Origin: Pseudogulbenkiania ferrooxidans 2002
GTDB lineage: Bacteria; Pseudomonadota; Gammaproteobacteria; Burkholderiales; Chromobacteriaceae
Assembly (NCBI RefSeq): GCF_000174355.1
Contig: NZ_ACIS01000008.1
Coordinates: 1-64,000, forward strand
Reading direction: 5' to 3'
Length of the DNA stretch: 64,000 bases
Part shown: piece by piece, positions 36,159 through 44,392 of the stretch
Position numbering within the stretch: the first letter of the stretch is position 1
How the letters are laid out: each line of letters begins with the position of its first letter
The notes under the pieces: generated by a model
What the model was told of the DNA's origin: nothing
Seen by the model: only the letters and a program-made list of their open reading frames with translations
The model's database searches: none
Position numbers and translations under genes: made by a program

Positions 36159-36728
36159 TCAGCAGAAGATCACCAGCGCCGCCATGGCGCCGTGTGCGCC
36201 CATCACCAGGCTCTGCTCGATGTCGGCGGTACGCGACGAGCCGGAGATGAAGGCGCCGAAGCCATGCTCGCGGATGGCGATCTGACCGTAGGCGTCGCGC
36301 ATGGTGTCGACCAGCTTGTCCTTGGGCACCACCATCACCAGCTTTTCCGTGAGGAAATACAGCGAGCGGAAGATGTTGTCGGGGTGGCTGATCCACACCG
36401 CGGCGTTTTCCGCCACGGCGAGCTCACCGGGCACGATGGCGACGTCGACGTCGTGCCAATCGTGCGGGGTAAAGGCCTCCTCGTGCGGCATCGTGGTCAG
36501 GTCGACGGTGCGCCCGGTCTTCGGCCAACGTTGCGCCACCACGTCGGCCACGCTCTGGCCGTCGGCCAGCCAGATGGCCTCGCCGCCCAGATTGCGGATC
36601 AGGCCGGCGAAGGCGGCGAATTTGTCATCGAAGGTGACGAACGGCACGGAGTGGATGTCCGGCAGCGCCGGCCCGCCGGGGCGGTTGCGGTGGATCTTGG
36701 CCAAGATGGCGTCGCGGCTGCTGCTCAT
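36159..36728 (-). CDS. lutC: Lactate utilisation protein C (LutC)
   Basis: Third component of the LutABC iron-sulfur L-lactate oxidation system. The 189-residue protein has the LUD domain (AIVPGELAVAENAAVWI, FLTEKLVMVVPKDKLVDTM, GFGAFISGSSRTADIEQSLV). The last block is the LutC/YkgG signature. The start MSSSRDAILAKIHRNRP at 36728 overlaps the lutB stop by four bases. One exact copy of the recurring 11-mer lies inside it (36519-36529). Confidence 0.92.
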   Translation of the reverse strand: MSSSRDAILAKIHRNRPGGPALPDIHSVPFVTFDDKFAAFAGLIRNLGGEAIWLADGQSVADVVAQRWPKTGRTVDLTTMPHEEAFTPHDWHDVDVAIVPGELAVAENAAVWISHPDNIFRSLYFLTEKLVMVVPKDKLVDTMRDAYGQIAIREHGFGAFISGSSRTADIEQSLVMGAHGAMAALVIFC

Positions 36729-38107
36729 TGCTTGTCCTCCTGGCGGCGGCGGTAGAGTTCCTTGAAGCTGTGTTCCGGCATCTCGGGCAGCTCGCGTCCC
36801 GGCCGGCTCCACGCCGTGCCGTCCTTGATGAATGCCGGCAGGATCGGCACCACCTTGCGCATCGCCTTGCCGCCGGCATCCATCAGTGCCGGGTGCTGGG
36901 TCAGGAAGCGCATCGCCAACAACCCCATCTTCTTGGCCGGCTTCAGGGTTCCGGCGTCGAAGGCCCGCTTGCGCTGCAGGATGAGCTGTTCGTGCAGGTT
37001 GATCTTCACCGGGCAGACGTTGGAGCAGGAGCCGCAGGTGGTGCAGGCGAAGGCCATGCTGCCGTGCTTCTTGATGTCGCGGCTCGGGCCCAGCGTCGAG
37101 CCGATCGGCCCCGGTATGACGTAGCTGTAGCTGTGGCCGGAGCTGCGCCGGTACACCGGGCAGGTGTTCATGCAGGCGCCGCAGCGGATGCAGCGCAAGC
37201 TGGCGTAGAAGTCCGGGTTGCCGAGGATGTCGCTGCGGCCGTTGTCGACGATGACGATGTGCATCTCGCCGCCCGGCCGCGCGCGGTGGAAGTGCGAGGT
37301 GTAGGTGGTCACCGGCGAACCGATCGCCGAGCGTGCCAACAACCGGGTGAACACGCCCAGGTGCTCCAGCTTGGGGATGATCTTCTCGATGCCCATCGAG
37401 GCGATGTGCAGGGGCGGCAGCGCGGTGCCGAGGTCGGCGTTGCCCTCGTTGGTGCACACCACCACGCCGCCGGTCTCGGCGACGGCGAAGTTGACCCCGG
37501 TCAGCCCGGCGTCGGCCGTCAGGAAGTGCTGGCGCAGGTTGGCGCGCGCGGCATGGGTCAGGTAGGTCGGGTCGTTGTTGCCGGCCTCGGTGCCGAGCTC
37601 TTCATGAAACAGCTCGGAAATCTGCTCTTTCTTGAGGTGGATCGCCGGCATTACGATGTGGCTCGGCGGTTCGTGCCGCAGTTGCACGATGCGCTCGCCC
37701 AGGTCGGTGTCGATCACCTCGATGCCGCGCTCCTCCAGGTACGGATTCAGCCCGCACTCCTCGGTCAGCATCGACTTCGACTTCACCAGCTTCTTCACTT
37801 GGCGTGCGTCCAGGAGCTGGTGCACGATGCGGTTGTGCTCGGCGGCGTCGGCGGCGAAGTGCACGGTGACGCCGTTGCGGCGCGCGTTCTCCTCGAACTG
37901 GACCAGGTAGTCGTCGAGTTTGGACAGCGTGTGCGCCTTGATCTGTTCGGCCAACTTGCGCAGCTCTTCCCACTCTGGCAGCTGTTTGGCCTGGACGTCG
38001 CGCTTCTGGCGCACGAACCAGATCGCCTGGTCGTGCCAACTGGCGCGGGCGCGGTCGGCGAGGAACTCGCGCGCGGCGTCCGGGTGATGAATGTTGTCGG
38101 CCTTCAT
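36725..38107 (-). CDS. lutB: Lactate utilisation iron-sulfur protein LutB
   Basis: Iron-sulfur subunit of LutABC. The 460-residue protein has an N-terminal LUD domain (about 60-290) and two 4Fe-4S motifs in the second half, CIRCGACMNTCPVYRR near residue 306 and CTTCGSCSNVCPVKINL near residue 356. It carries electrons from lactate oxidation, probably to quinones or to another carrier. Overlaps of four bases with lutA and lutC show tight coupling. Confidence 0.94.
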   Translation of the reverse strand: MKADNIHHPDAAREFLADRARASWHDQAIWFVRQKRDVQAKQLPEWEELRKLAEQIKAHTLSKLDDYLVQFEENARRNGVTVHFAADAAEHNRIVHQLLDARQVKKLVKSKSMLTEECGLNPYLEERGIEVIDTDLGERIVQLRHEPPSHIVMPAIHLKKEQISELFHEELGTEAGNNDPTYLTHAARANLRQHFLTADAGLTGVNFAVAETGGVVVCTNEGNADLGTALPPLHIASMGIEKIIPKLEHLGVFTRLLARSAIGSPVTTYTSHFHRARPGGEMHIVIVDNGRSDILGNPDFYASLRCIRCGACMNTCPVYRRSSGHSYSYVIPGPIGSTLGPSRDIKKHGSMAFACTTCGSCSNVCPVKINLHEQLILQRKRAFDAGTLKPAKKMGLLAMRFLTQHPALMDAGGKAMRKVVPILPAFIKDGTAWSRPGRELPEMPEHSFKELYRRRQEDKQ

Positions 38108-38859
38108 GCGGCACCTCCGCGACCGGTGAGGATTTCCACCACGTGCAGCGGGCGGATGGTGCGTCCGTTGTGGCGGATGATGCCGCCCATGTGCATCAGG
38201 CAGGACGGGTCGGCGCCGACGATGTACTCAGCCCCGGTGGCCTCGTGCTGGGCCACGCGGTCGCGCCCCATCGCCACCGAGACGTCGGCCTCGTCCACGC
38301 TGAAGGTGCCGCCGAAACCGCAGCACTCGTCGCGTCGTTCCGGCAGGCCGATCTCGATGCCGTCCACCAGTTGCAGGATGCGCTCCAGGCGCGACTGGTA
38401 GGGGATCATCAGCTCGCTCGGGCTGGCGTGGTGCAGCTCGCGCAGGCCGTGGCAGCTCTGGTGGATCGACACCTTGTGCGGGAAGTGCACCGGCTTGGGC
38501 AGTTTCTCCACCTTCAGCACGTCCTGCAGGAATTCGACGATCTCGAAGACCCGTGGCTGCAGGCGCTGGAAGTCGGCGTTGTCGGCGATGTACCAAGGGT
38601 AGTGGTGGGTCACGTGCGAGACGCAGCTGCCGGAGGGCGCCACCACGTAGTCGAAGTCCTTGAACACGCCGGTGAAGCGCAGGGCGGCCTCGCAGGCGCC
38701 GCTGCTGTCGCCGTTATTGGCCAGTGGCTGACCGCAACAGGACTGTTCCATGGGGTAGGCCACGTCTACGCCGTAGCCTTCCAGCAGTTCCAGCGTGGCC
38801 ATGGCGACGTGGGGATACAGTTCGTTGACGAAGCAGGGAATGAACAAGCCGACTTTCAT
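38104..38859 (-). CDS. lutA: Lactate utilisation protein A (LutA)
   Basis: First gene of lutABC. The 251-residue protein has two CCG-type domains that bind iron-sulfur clusters: MEQSCCGQPLANNGD near residue 40 and RRDECCGFGGTFSVDEADVS near residue 175. It opens MKVGLFIPCFVNELYPHVAM, as in the family. No lactate permease or lut regulator is adjacent. The divergent lysC gene lies 340 bases away. Confidence 0.94.
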   Translation of the reverse strand: MKVGLFIPCFVNELYPHVAMATLELLEGYGVDVAYPMEQSCCGQPLANNGDSSGACEAALRFTGVFKDFDYVVAPSGSCVSHVTHHYPWYIADNADFQRLQPRVFEIVEFLQDVLKVEKLPKPVHFPHKVSIHQSCHGLRELHHASPSELMIPYQSRLERILQLVDGIEIGLPERRDECCGFGGTFSVDEADVSVAMGRDRVAQHEATGAEYIVGADPSCLMHMGGIIRHNGRTIRPLHVVEILTGRGGAA

Positions 38860-39199
38860 GGGGACCTTCCGAGTTGTTTCCCGCGGCGGGCAGGGGTGTC
38901 ATGCTGCATTAAAGCCCCGCGGCAGGGCTTTGCCAATGCGGAGTAACCCTTGGCGCGGAAAAAGCCGCTGCGGCGCCCCCGGCAAGCAAATACCCGCCGC
39001 ATGCCATTGATTGGCTGAAAGTGGCGATTTTCCGGGTTTTATTGGTCAAATTGTACATGGCCGGAGCGCCCGTCCCGGCTCGATTTGCTGCGTTGCGGGG
39101 GGCGTTCTGGATATCGCCCGAAAACATCCTTGCAATTCGCCCCAAGATATGGTCAGAATCGGGGTTCGAATTTTTAATCTCCCATATGTAAGAGCAAGC
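38860..39199. other. Divergent region lutA / lysC
   Basis: This 340-base gap contains a 7-bp hairpin (aaagccc...gggcttt, 38911-38931) about 50 bases ahead of lutA, in its untranslated leader. The remainder before lysC is unremarkable. A weak promoter (ttgcaa, 17 bases, then tcagaa) can be drawn around 39132-39160. I see no lysine riboswitch-like conserved fold. Confidence 0.45.
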
Positions 39200-40432
39200 A
39201 TGGCACTCATCGTACAGAAGTACGGCGGCACCTCGGTGGGCACCACCGAGCGTATCAAGAATGTCGCCCGGCGCATCGCCAAATGGAAGGCTCAGGGACA
39301 TGATCTGGTCATCGTGGTTTCCGCCATGAGCGGCGAAACCAACCGCCTGATCGGTCTGGCCAAGGACATTCAGGAGTATCCGGACGCGCGTGAACTCGAC
39401 GTGCTCGTGTCGACCGGCGAACAGGTCACCATCGGCCTGCTGGCGATGGCGCTGAAGGAAATCGGCGTTCCGGCCAAGAGCTACTGCGGCTGGCAAGTGC
39501 CGGTCGTCACCGACAGCTCACACAGCAAGGCCCGCATTCAGTCGATCGACGACGCTGCCATGCGTGCCGACCTCGACGCCGGTCAGGTCGTCATCGTGGC
39601 CGGTTTCCAGGGCGTCGACGAACTGGGCAGCATTACCACGCTGGGCCGTGGTGGTTCCGATACCTCGGCCGTGGCGCTGGCCGCCGCCCTCAAGGCCGAC
39701 GAGTGCCAGATCTACACCGACGTCGACGGCGTCTACACCACCGACCCGCGCGTGGTGCCGGAAGCCCGCCGCCTCAAGACCATTACCTTCGAGGAAATGA
39801 TCGAGATGGCGAGCCTGGGCTCCAAGGTGTTGCAGATCCGCTCGGTTGAATTCGCCGGCAAGTACAAGGTTCGGCTGCGTGTACTCTCCAGTTTCGAAGA
39901 GGAAGGGGAAGGCACACTGATCACGTTCGAGGAAGACCAAAACATGGAAAAGGCCGTAGTCGCAGGCATCGCATTTGACCGTAACGAAGCGCGCATCAAC
40001 GTGAAAGGCGTGCCGGACAAGCCGGGCATCGCCTACCAGATCCTGGGCCCGATCGCCGATGCCAACATCGAAGTGGACATGATCATCCAGAACGTGGGCG
40101 AGAACGGCACCACCGACTTCTCCTTCACCGTGCCGCGCGGCGAGTTCCAGCGCACCCTGGGCATCCTGCGCGACGTGCAGACCCACATCGGCGCCGCCAA
40201 GATCGACGCCGACGACAAGGTCGCCAAGATCTCCATCGTCGGTGTCGGCATGCGTTCGCATTGCGGCATCGCCTCGACCATGTTCCGTACCCTGGCCGAA
40301 GAGGGCATCAACATCCAGCTGATCTCCACCTCGGAAATCAAGGTGTCGGTGCTGGTCGACGAGAAATACCTTGAGCTGGGCGTGCGCGTGCTGCACAAGG
40401 CCTTCGGCCTCGATCAGACGGTCGAAGCCTGA
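39200..40432 (+). CDS. lysC: Aspartate kinase LysC (class II, with ACT domains)
   Basis: Phosphorylates aspartate to begin lysine, threonine and methionine synthesis. The 410-residue protein starts MALIVQKYGGTSVGTTERI at 39200. It has VSAMSGETNRLIGLAK, TLGRGGSDTSAVALAAALKA, and EVDGVYTTDPR-type text. Two C-terminal ACT domains (about 265-400) give feedback control. An internal in-frame ATG at 39944 (residue 249) has AGGAAG eight bases before it, where B. subtilis and C. glutamicum make a separate beta subunit. Three tRNA genes follow. Confidence 0.96.
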   Translation: MALIVQKYGGTSVGTTERIKNVARRIAKWKAQGHDLVIVVSAMSGETNRLIGLAKDIQEYPDARELDVLVSTGEQVTIGLLAMALKEIGVPAKSYCGWQVPVVTDSSHSKARIQSIDDAAMRADLDAGQVVIVAGFQGVDELGSITTLGRGGSDTSAVALAAALKADECQIYTDVDGVYTTDPRVVPEARRLKTITFEEMIEMASLGSKVLQIRSVEFAGKYKVRLRVLSSFEEEGEGTLITFEEDQNMEKAVVAGIAFDRNEARINVKGVPDKPGIAYQILGPIADANIEVDMIIQNVGENGTTDFSFTVPRGEFQRTLGILRDVQTHIGAAKIDADDKVAKISIVGVGMRSHCGIASTMFRTLAEEGINIQLISTSEIKVSVLVDEKYLELGVRVLHKAFGLDQTVEA

Positions 40433-40443
40433 TCACAGGGGGG

Positions 40444-40472
40444 TTGACAGGGTGAGATGTCATCTTTAATAT
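40444..40472 (+). promoter_or_regulatory. tRNA operon promoter
   Basis: A perfect TTGACA (40444-40449), a 17-base spacer, and TAATAT (40467-40472). The first tRNA begins 14 bases later, so this is a strong sigma-70 promoter for the three tRNA genes. Confidence 0.8.
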
Positions 40473-40486
40473 GGCGTCTCTCTCAC

Positions 40487-40580
40487 GGAGAAATGGCCGA
40501 GTGGTCGAAGGCACTTCCCTGCTAAGGAAGCATACGGGCTTAAACCTGTATCGAGGGTTCGAATCCCTCTTTCTCCGCCA
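40487..40580 (+). tRNA. tRNA-Ser (anticodon GCT)
   Basis: A 94-nt class II tRNA with acceptor ggagaaa pairing with tttctcc, and an encoded CCA. The anticodon loop ctGCTaa is flanked by a cttcc/ggaag stem. The long variable arm (catacgggcttaaacctgta) is typical of Ser. Confidence 0.97.
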
Positions 40581-40586
40581 GACAGC

Positions 40587-40663
40587 GCATCCGTAGCTCA
40601 GTTGGATAGAGTATCTGGCTACGAACCAGAGGGTCGGGCGTTCGAATCGCTCCGGATGCGCCA
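40587..40663 (+). tRNA. tRNA-Arg (anticodon ACG)
   Basis: A 77-nt tRNA with acceptor gcatccg / cggatgc, loop ctACGaa within ctggc...accag, T-loop ttcgaat, and an encoded CCA. The A34 in ACG is normally deaminated to inosine. Confidence 0.97.
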
Positions 40664-40665
40664 CT

Positions 40666-40741
40666 GTCCCCATCGTCTAGAGGCCTAGGACACTGCCCTT
40701 TCACGGCGGCGACCGGGGTTCGAATCCCCGTGGGGACGCCA
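40666..40741 (+). tRNA. tRNA-Glu (anticodon TTC)
   Basis: A 76-nt tRNA with acceptor gtcccca / tggggac, loop ctTTCac, T-loop ttcgaat, and an encoded CCA. A terminator follows nine bases later. Confidence 0.97.
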
Positions 40742-40749
40742 GTTTCAAC

Positions 40750-40778
40750 AAAAAAGCCAACCTTCGGGTTGGCTTTTT
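40750..40778 (+). terminator. Rho-independent terminator of the tRNA cluster
   Basis: aaaaaagccaacc / ggttggctttttt with a TTCG-type loop. The A and T tails let it act in both directions, so it may also end the convergent DUF1615 transcript. Confidence 0.92.
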
Positions 40779-40870
40779 TGTTTTTCCCTCGGCCAGCGGC
40801 CGGGCGCCTTGCCCGGTATCGAGCGCCGTATCAAGCCAGGGCTCCTGTGGCGCCCCGGCCTTCCTCACGG

Positions 40871-42133
40871 TTAATGCGCTGCGCGCTGCAGGCAGGTCTG
40901 ATAGCGTCCGTTCACTCGCTCGGCAAACCACTCGGTGGTCAGCTTGCGGGTGATCTTGGGGCTTTTCAGGTCGATCTGCGGCAACTGTTCGCGCGGTGCC
41001 TGGCCGCCGTAGAGCGGGTCGGCCAGGGCATACACTTTGCGGTACAGCTCGGTCTGGCCGAAGGTTGCCAGTTTTTCCTGTTTCAGATCGCGCATGATGG
41101 CGTTGTCGCTCATGCCCAGCCGGTTGTCGAGTGCCTGCAGGGCGTTCAAGGTGCTGCCGCCGCTGGCCTGGCCATTTTCATAGCTGAGCAGGTCGCCATC
41201 GCGCGCCAGGCGCCGTCCGCTGAGCCGGTTGATGACTGCCTGGAAGGCCGCGTTGCGGCTGCTGTAGCGGCCGGCGTTGAAATCGGCGAAGCGGTACAGC
41301 ATGTCCTTGTACGGGGCCGGGTATTGCAGCAGGATGGCGCTGCCGAAATACACGCCGCCGCGGCGGCTGAACACTTCATTGCGCAGGCTGGTCTTGCGCG
41401 AGTAAGGGTAGGGCCAGGCGCGGACGTGGGCTTCGGCAAACTCCACGCTGACCTGCATCGGTCCGCCGGTGCGGATCGGGTTCTTTTTCATGATGGTGGG
41501 AAAGCCGATCTTCTCGGCCTCCGCCGACATGTCTTCGTACAGTTCGTTCATCTGCTTTTCGGTGCGCAGCGTGTCGATGCGCTCCTTGTAGCTGCGGCCG
41601 TTGGGCGAGGGCTTGAGCAGGGCGGTCTTCACCAGCGGCAGGGGGATGTGGTAGCCGGCGGCCTTTTCCCCGATCTTGCCCCAGACGATCTTGGGCAGCC
41701 CCGGCACCGTCGGGTCGGACTGCCAGCTCGATTCCTGCTCGATGACGGCGGCGGCGGCGCAGAAGTTTTCGGCGGTATAAGGCAACTTCAGGGCGGTGAA
41801 GGCGTCGAAGATGTCTTCGGCCCAGCCGGCGCGGTCGCGTATCTTGGCGGGCAGGACCTTGTCCAGGGTGGCGCGGCCTTGCGCTGCGCTGATCGGCGGC
41901 ACGCGCGGTAGCACCGTGATCGGCTTGCCAATGAGCGGGGGCGTGATGGTCAGCGGGGTTTCCACTGGCGGCAGTTCCACCGGTGCCGATGCCGTGTTGT
42001 CCGGCTGCGGGTAGCCATCCGGTGGCACGACGATGGGGGCGGAGGAAGGCTGGCTCACCGGAGTGGTGGGGCTGGCGCAACCGGCCAGGCTGACGGTGAA
42101 CAGCAGGGACAGGGCGTAGCGGCGTTTCGGCAC
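40871..42133 (-). CDS. DUF1615 family lipoprotein (lytic transglycosylase-like)
   Basis: 420-residue envelope protein. A lipobox (SLAGC, Cys about residue 19) follows the signal peptide, then a Pro/Thr-rich linker to about residue 70. The DUF1615 domain reads AENFCAAAAVIEQESSWQSD and RTGGPMQVSVEFAEAHV, which resembles the Glu-centred active site of goose-lysozyme or SLT folds (catalytic Glu in EQESSW). Peptidoglycan cleavage is therefore a reasonable inference. It stands alone, convergent with the tRNAs. Confidence 0.82.
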   Translation of the reverse strand: MPKRRYALSLLFTVSLAGCASPTTPVSQPSSAPIVVPPDGYPQPDNTASAPVELPPVETPLTITPPLIGKPITVLPRVPPISAAQGRATLDKVLPAKIRDRAGWAEDIFDAFTALKLPYTAENFCAAAAVIEQESSWQSDPTVPGLPKIVWGKIGEKAAGYHIPLPLVKTALLKPSPNGRSYKERIDTLRTEKQMNELYEDMSAEAEKIGFPTIMKKNPIRTGGPMQVSVEFAEAHVRAWPYPYSRKTSLRNEVFSRRGGVYFGSAILLQYPAPYKDMLYRFADFNAGRYSSRNAAFQAVINRLSGRRLARDGDLLSYENGQASGGSTLNALQALDNRLGMSDNAIMRDLKQEKLATFGQTELYRKVYALADPLYGGQAPREQLPQIDLKSPKITRKLTTEWFAERVNGRYQTCLQRAAH

Positions 42134-42302
42134 GATGAGGAACTCGTAAGGCTGGAGAACTGGCGCAAGAGTAGGGTAATGCTCGGGTCAGGGCAAGTGC
42201 CGGCCCCACGCCAGACACCGTCGCATCAAGTTTACGCTGTGGCTTGCGGGCGCAGGCCTTATAATGTGTTGTTTTGTTTATGTCTCCGATCGTTCTGTAT
42301 CC

Positions 42303-43445
42303 ATGAGCAACAAGAATTTGGCCGTCGAGGCTGTTCGAGGCTTGGCGGCGCTGGCAGTGATTTTTTCCCACGCATCCCTGACTTTCTGGCCTTACCTGCA
42401 CGGTGATTTCGACCAGCTGCGCTCGGGTTTTGAGCGCTGGGTGTTCAATTCGCCTTTCGGCTTCGTGTATTCCGGCTCGGGCGCGGTGTGCGTGTTCTTC
42501 GTCCTGAGCGGCTTCGTGCTGGGGCGCAGCGTGCTGGGCCGGGACGGGCTGCTGCAGGCCCTACCCGGCATGGTGGTGCGCCGCTACTTCCGCTTGATGC
42601 TGCCGATCCTGATCAGTTGCCTGCTGGCCTGGGCGGTGTTCGCCTTCGCCTTGCCGCGGGTCGACCGGCATGCGCTGGGCGAGTGGATTCGCCTGTTCGG
42701 CGCCTTTGATTTCTCGCTGGGGAACGCCGTGGAGCAGGGCTCGGTGGATACCATCCTGTGGGGGGCGGCGGACTACAACTGGGCGTTGTGGACGATGCGC
42801 ATCGAGTTCTTCGGTTCGCTGCTGGTGTACGCCTTGGCCGCGCTGCTCGATCGCTGGCCGCGTCCGGACTGGCTGTTGCCGGTCGCGGCGCTGGGCTGCC
42901 TGTTGCTGGTGCCGGGCAATGGCGTGTACTACGCGCTGTTCGTGTTCGGCCTCTGGCTGGCGGCGAGCGAGTGGACCGTCGATAACCGCCTGCTGGCGCT
43001 GTCCGCGCTGCTGGCCGGGCTGTATCTCGTGGGGTATCACGAAGCGAGCAGTTCCTACAATTTCATCGAGCGCAACCTGGATCTGTCCTGGCGCGGCGAG
43101 TCGCTGGCCAATTACGATCTGGCAAATGAGCTGGGCGGCATGCTGATCGTCGGCGCGGTGCTGAAGAGCCCGTGGCTGGGGCAGCGTCTTTCCGGGCGCG
43201 CCATGGCCTGGCTCGGCCGCATGTCGTTTTCGGCCTACCTGCTGCACATGCTGGTGCTGGCCACGGTGGCGCCGCTGGTGTTCAATGCCCTGAGCCCGAC
43301 CTTGTCCTACACCGGCGCCTCGCTGTCGAGCCTGGCGGCGTCGGTGGCGGCGATCTATCTGTGCTCGCTGCCCTACGCGCGCTGGGTCGACGATACCAGC
43401 ATCCACGTCTCGCGCACCGTCAGCCGGCTGGTCTGGCGGCGCTGA
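42303..43445 (+). CDS. Acyltransferase family 3 (OafA/YrhL-type) membrane protein
   Basis: 380-residue protein with about ten membrane helices. The family N-terminus is clear: NLAVEAVRGLAALAVIFSHA with the catalytic-type His at about residue 28, and VFFVLSGFVLGRSVL with the RxxR-type block VRRYFRLMLPIL following. The family O-acylates sugars of LPS, exopolysaccharide or peptidoglycan. The substrate is unknown and there are no sugar-synthesis genes nearby. The start MSNKNLAVEA at 42303 is chosen over an upstream in-frame ATG at 42264. Confidence 0.87.
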   Translation: MSNKNLAVEAVRGLAALAVIFSHASLTFWPYLHGDFDQLRSGFERWVFNSPFGFVYSGSGAVCVFFVLSGFVLGRSVLGRDGLLQALPGMVVRRYFRLMLPILISCLLAWAVFAFALPRVDRHALGEWIRLFGAFDFSLGNAVEQGSVDTILWGAADYNWALWTMRIEFFGSLLVYALAALLDRWPRPDWLLPVAALGCLLLVPGNGVYYALFVFGLWLAASEWTVDNRLLALSALLAGLYLVGYHEASSSYNFIERNLDLSWRGESLANYDLANELGGMLIVGAVLKSPWLGQRLSGRAMAWLGRMSFSAYLLHMLVLATVAPLVFNALSPTLSYTGASLSSLAASVAAIYLCSLPYARWVDDTSIHVSRTVSRLVWRR

Positions 43446-43754
43446 GGCCGGCGGGGGCGTCCGCGCCCTGCCGCCGCTTCTTGTCGCGCCCTTCCTTCCT
43501 ATCGCCAGGTTTCTGCGTGGCGGGAAGGGCACCGTGCTTTTCCCGCCGTGCTCCTGCCGCGGCGTACGCCTGTTAGGCGCATTCTCCTGCGTTCCTTTTC
43601 CTCCGGCGGCGGTGTCGACCTGGGTCCGTTCGGGCGTTGTTGGATCGCGCGAGGATGTTTAACATCTTTTAACAAGCACGGCGCGGGGCGACACAGATCC
43701 GACAAACTTGCCTCCTACACTGCAAGCACGTTCTCACTACCAAGGAACCCCATC
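43446..43754. other. 309-base gap before the small periplasmic gene
   Basis: No gene is supported. A short dyad gatgtttaacatc at 43654-43666 sits in an AT-richer stretch and may be part of the promoter of the downstream gene. An AAGGAA ribosome-binding site lies just before 43755. Confidence 0.4.
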
Positions 43755-44108
43755 ATGAAACGTGCCTTGCTTGTTGCTTTGTCCCTGTTGCCGCTGGCGG
43801 CGTTTGCCAAGGATGGCGCGGGGGATCGCTGGACTCAGCCCGATCATGGCTACTACCAGTCTTATCCGTCTTACCGTCCTTACCAGGTACGCATCGAGCG
43901 TGGCGTGCAGGATGGCTCGCTGACGCGCTGGGAGGCGCGCCGTCTGCAACGCCAACTGGACGATCTGCGGGCCAAGCGGCGCGATTATCTGGCCGACGGT
44001 TATCTGTCGCGCCCCGAGCAGCGCGACCTGGAACGCAGCGAACAGGCGCTGTCGGAGGCGATCCGCTACCAGCGCCACGACGATCAGAACCGCTACTGGC
44101 AGCGGTAA
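43755..44108 (+). CDS. Small exported protein with two DGxLT/S-E-L repeats
   Basis: 117-residue protein of unknown function. A signal peptide (MKRALLVALSLLPLAAFA) and a Tyr/Pro-rich segment (YYQSYPSYRPYQVR) are followed by two helical repeats, VQDGSLTRWEARRLQRQLDD and LADGYLSRPEQRDLERSEQA, spaced about 37 residues. Each has the pattern D-G-x-L-S/T-x-x-E-x-x-x-L. The repeats resemble the loop-helix of calcium-binding EF-hands but lack the full set of acidic ligands. A role in periplasmic stress or metal sensing is only a guess. Confidence 0.75.
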   Translation: MKRALLVALSLLPLAAFAKDGAGDRWTQPDHGYYQSYPSYRPYQVRIERGVQDGSLTRWEARRLQRQLDDLRAKRRDYLADGYLSRPEQRDLERSEQALSEAIRYQRHDDQNRYWQR

Positions 44109-44175
44109 CCTCGACCGATTTCGGGACGCGGCGCGCAGGCGAGTGTCCCCCGGGTTTTCTCCTCCTCTCTAGACT

Positions 44176-44204
44176 GGGCCATCCACACGGATGGCCATTT
44201 TTTT
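44176..44204 (+). terminator. Rho-independent terminator
   Basis: ggccatcc acac ggatggcc (44176-44195) followed by atttttttt. It ends the small exported protein's transcript. Confidence 0.9.
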
Positions 44205-44337
44205 TGTCGGAGAGGATGGCTGGCGTGGGGAGGTCCAACACCATCGCGGTGGCCAGGAGGGACTGACGCTGGCGAGGCGGCCGCTCACGGCTTGGGAGGG
44301 CGGGGGAGGAACCGAGCTGTGCTGGGGGGATGTGGAC

Positions 44338-44384
44338 GTTCTTCGGCCAACCTTGTCGGTCGTGCTCAAGGTTGGCCGAAGAAC
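44338..44384. repeat. Perfect inverted repeat carrying two copies of GTTGGCCGAAG
   Basis: Arms 44338-44355 and 44367-44384 are perfect 18-base inverted repeats separated by 11 bases. Each holds one 11-mer (44341-44351 on the minus strand, 44371-44381 on the plus strand). It lies nine bases after the methyltransferase stop and has no T-run, so its terminator role is uncertain. Confidence 0.8.
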
Positions 44385-44392
44385 GGGGGGGC

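Larger units (their letters stand above)
44109..44392. other. Gap with a terminator and an inverted 11-mer pair
   Basis: It holds a terminator (44176-44204) for the plus-strand gene and, near the stop of the convergent methyltransferase gene, the inverted repeat at 44338-44384. I see no gene between. Confidence 0.5.

Noticed and set aside
36159-37457. A 432-codon frame joining lutC to sequence upstream
   Set aside because: The upstream part is lutB in another frame. The conserved LutC start is at 36728.
38860-39199. A lysine riboswitch before lysC
   Set aside because: I could not find the conserved five-helix core or an attenuator hairpin close to lysC, and these switches are rare in this group.
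40441-40741. A CRISPR array or repeat in the tRNA region
   Set aside because: The repeated look of gttcgaatc is only the shared T-loop of three tRNAs. No regular repeat-spacer pattern is found anywhere in the window.
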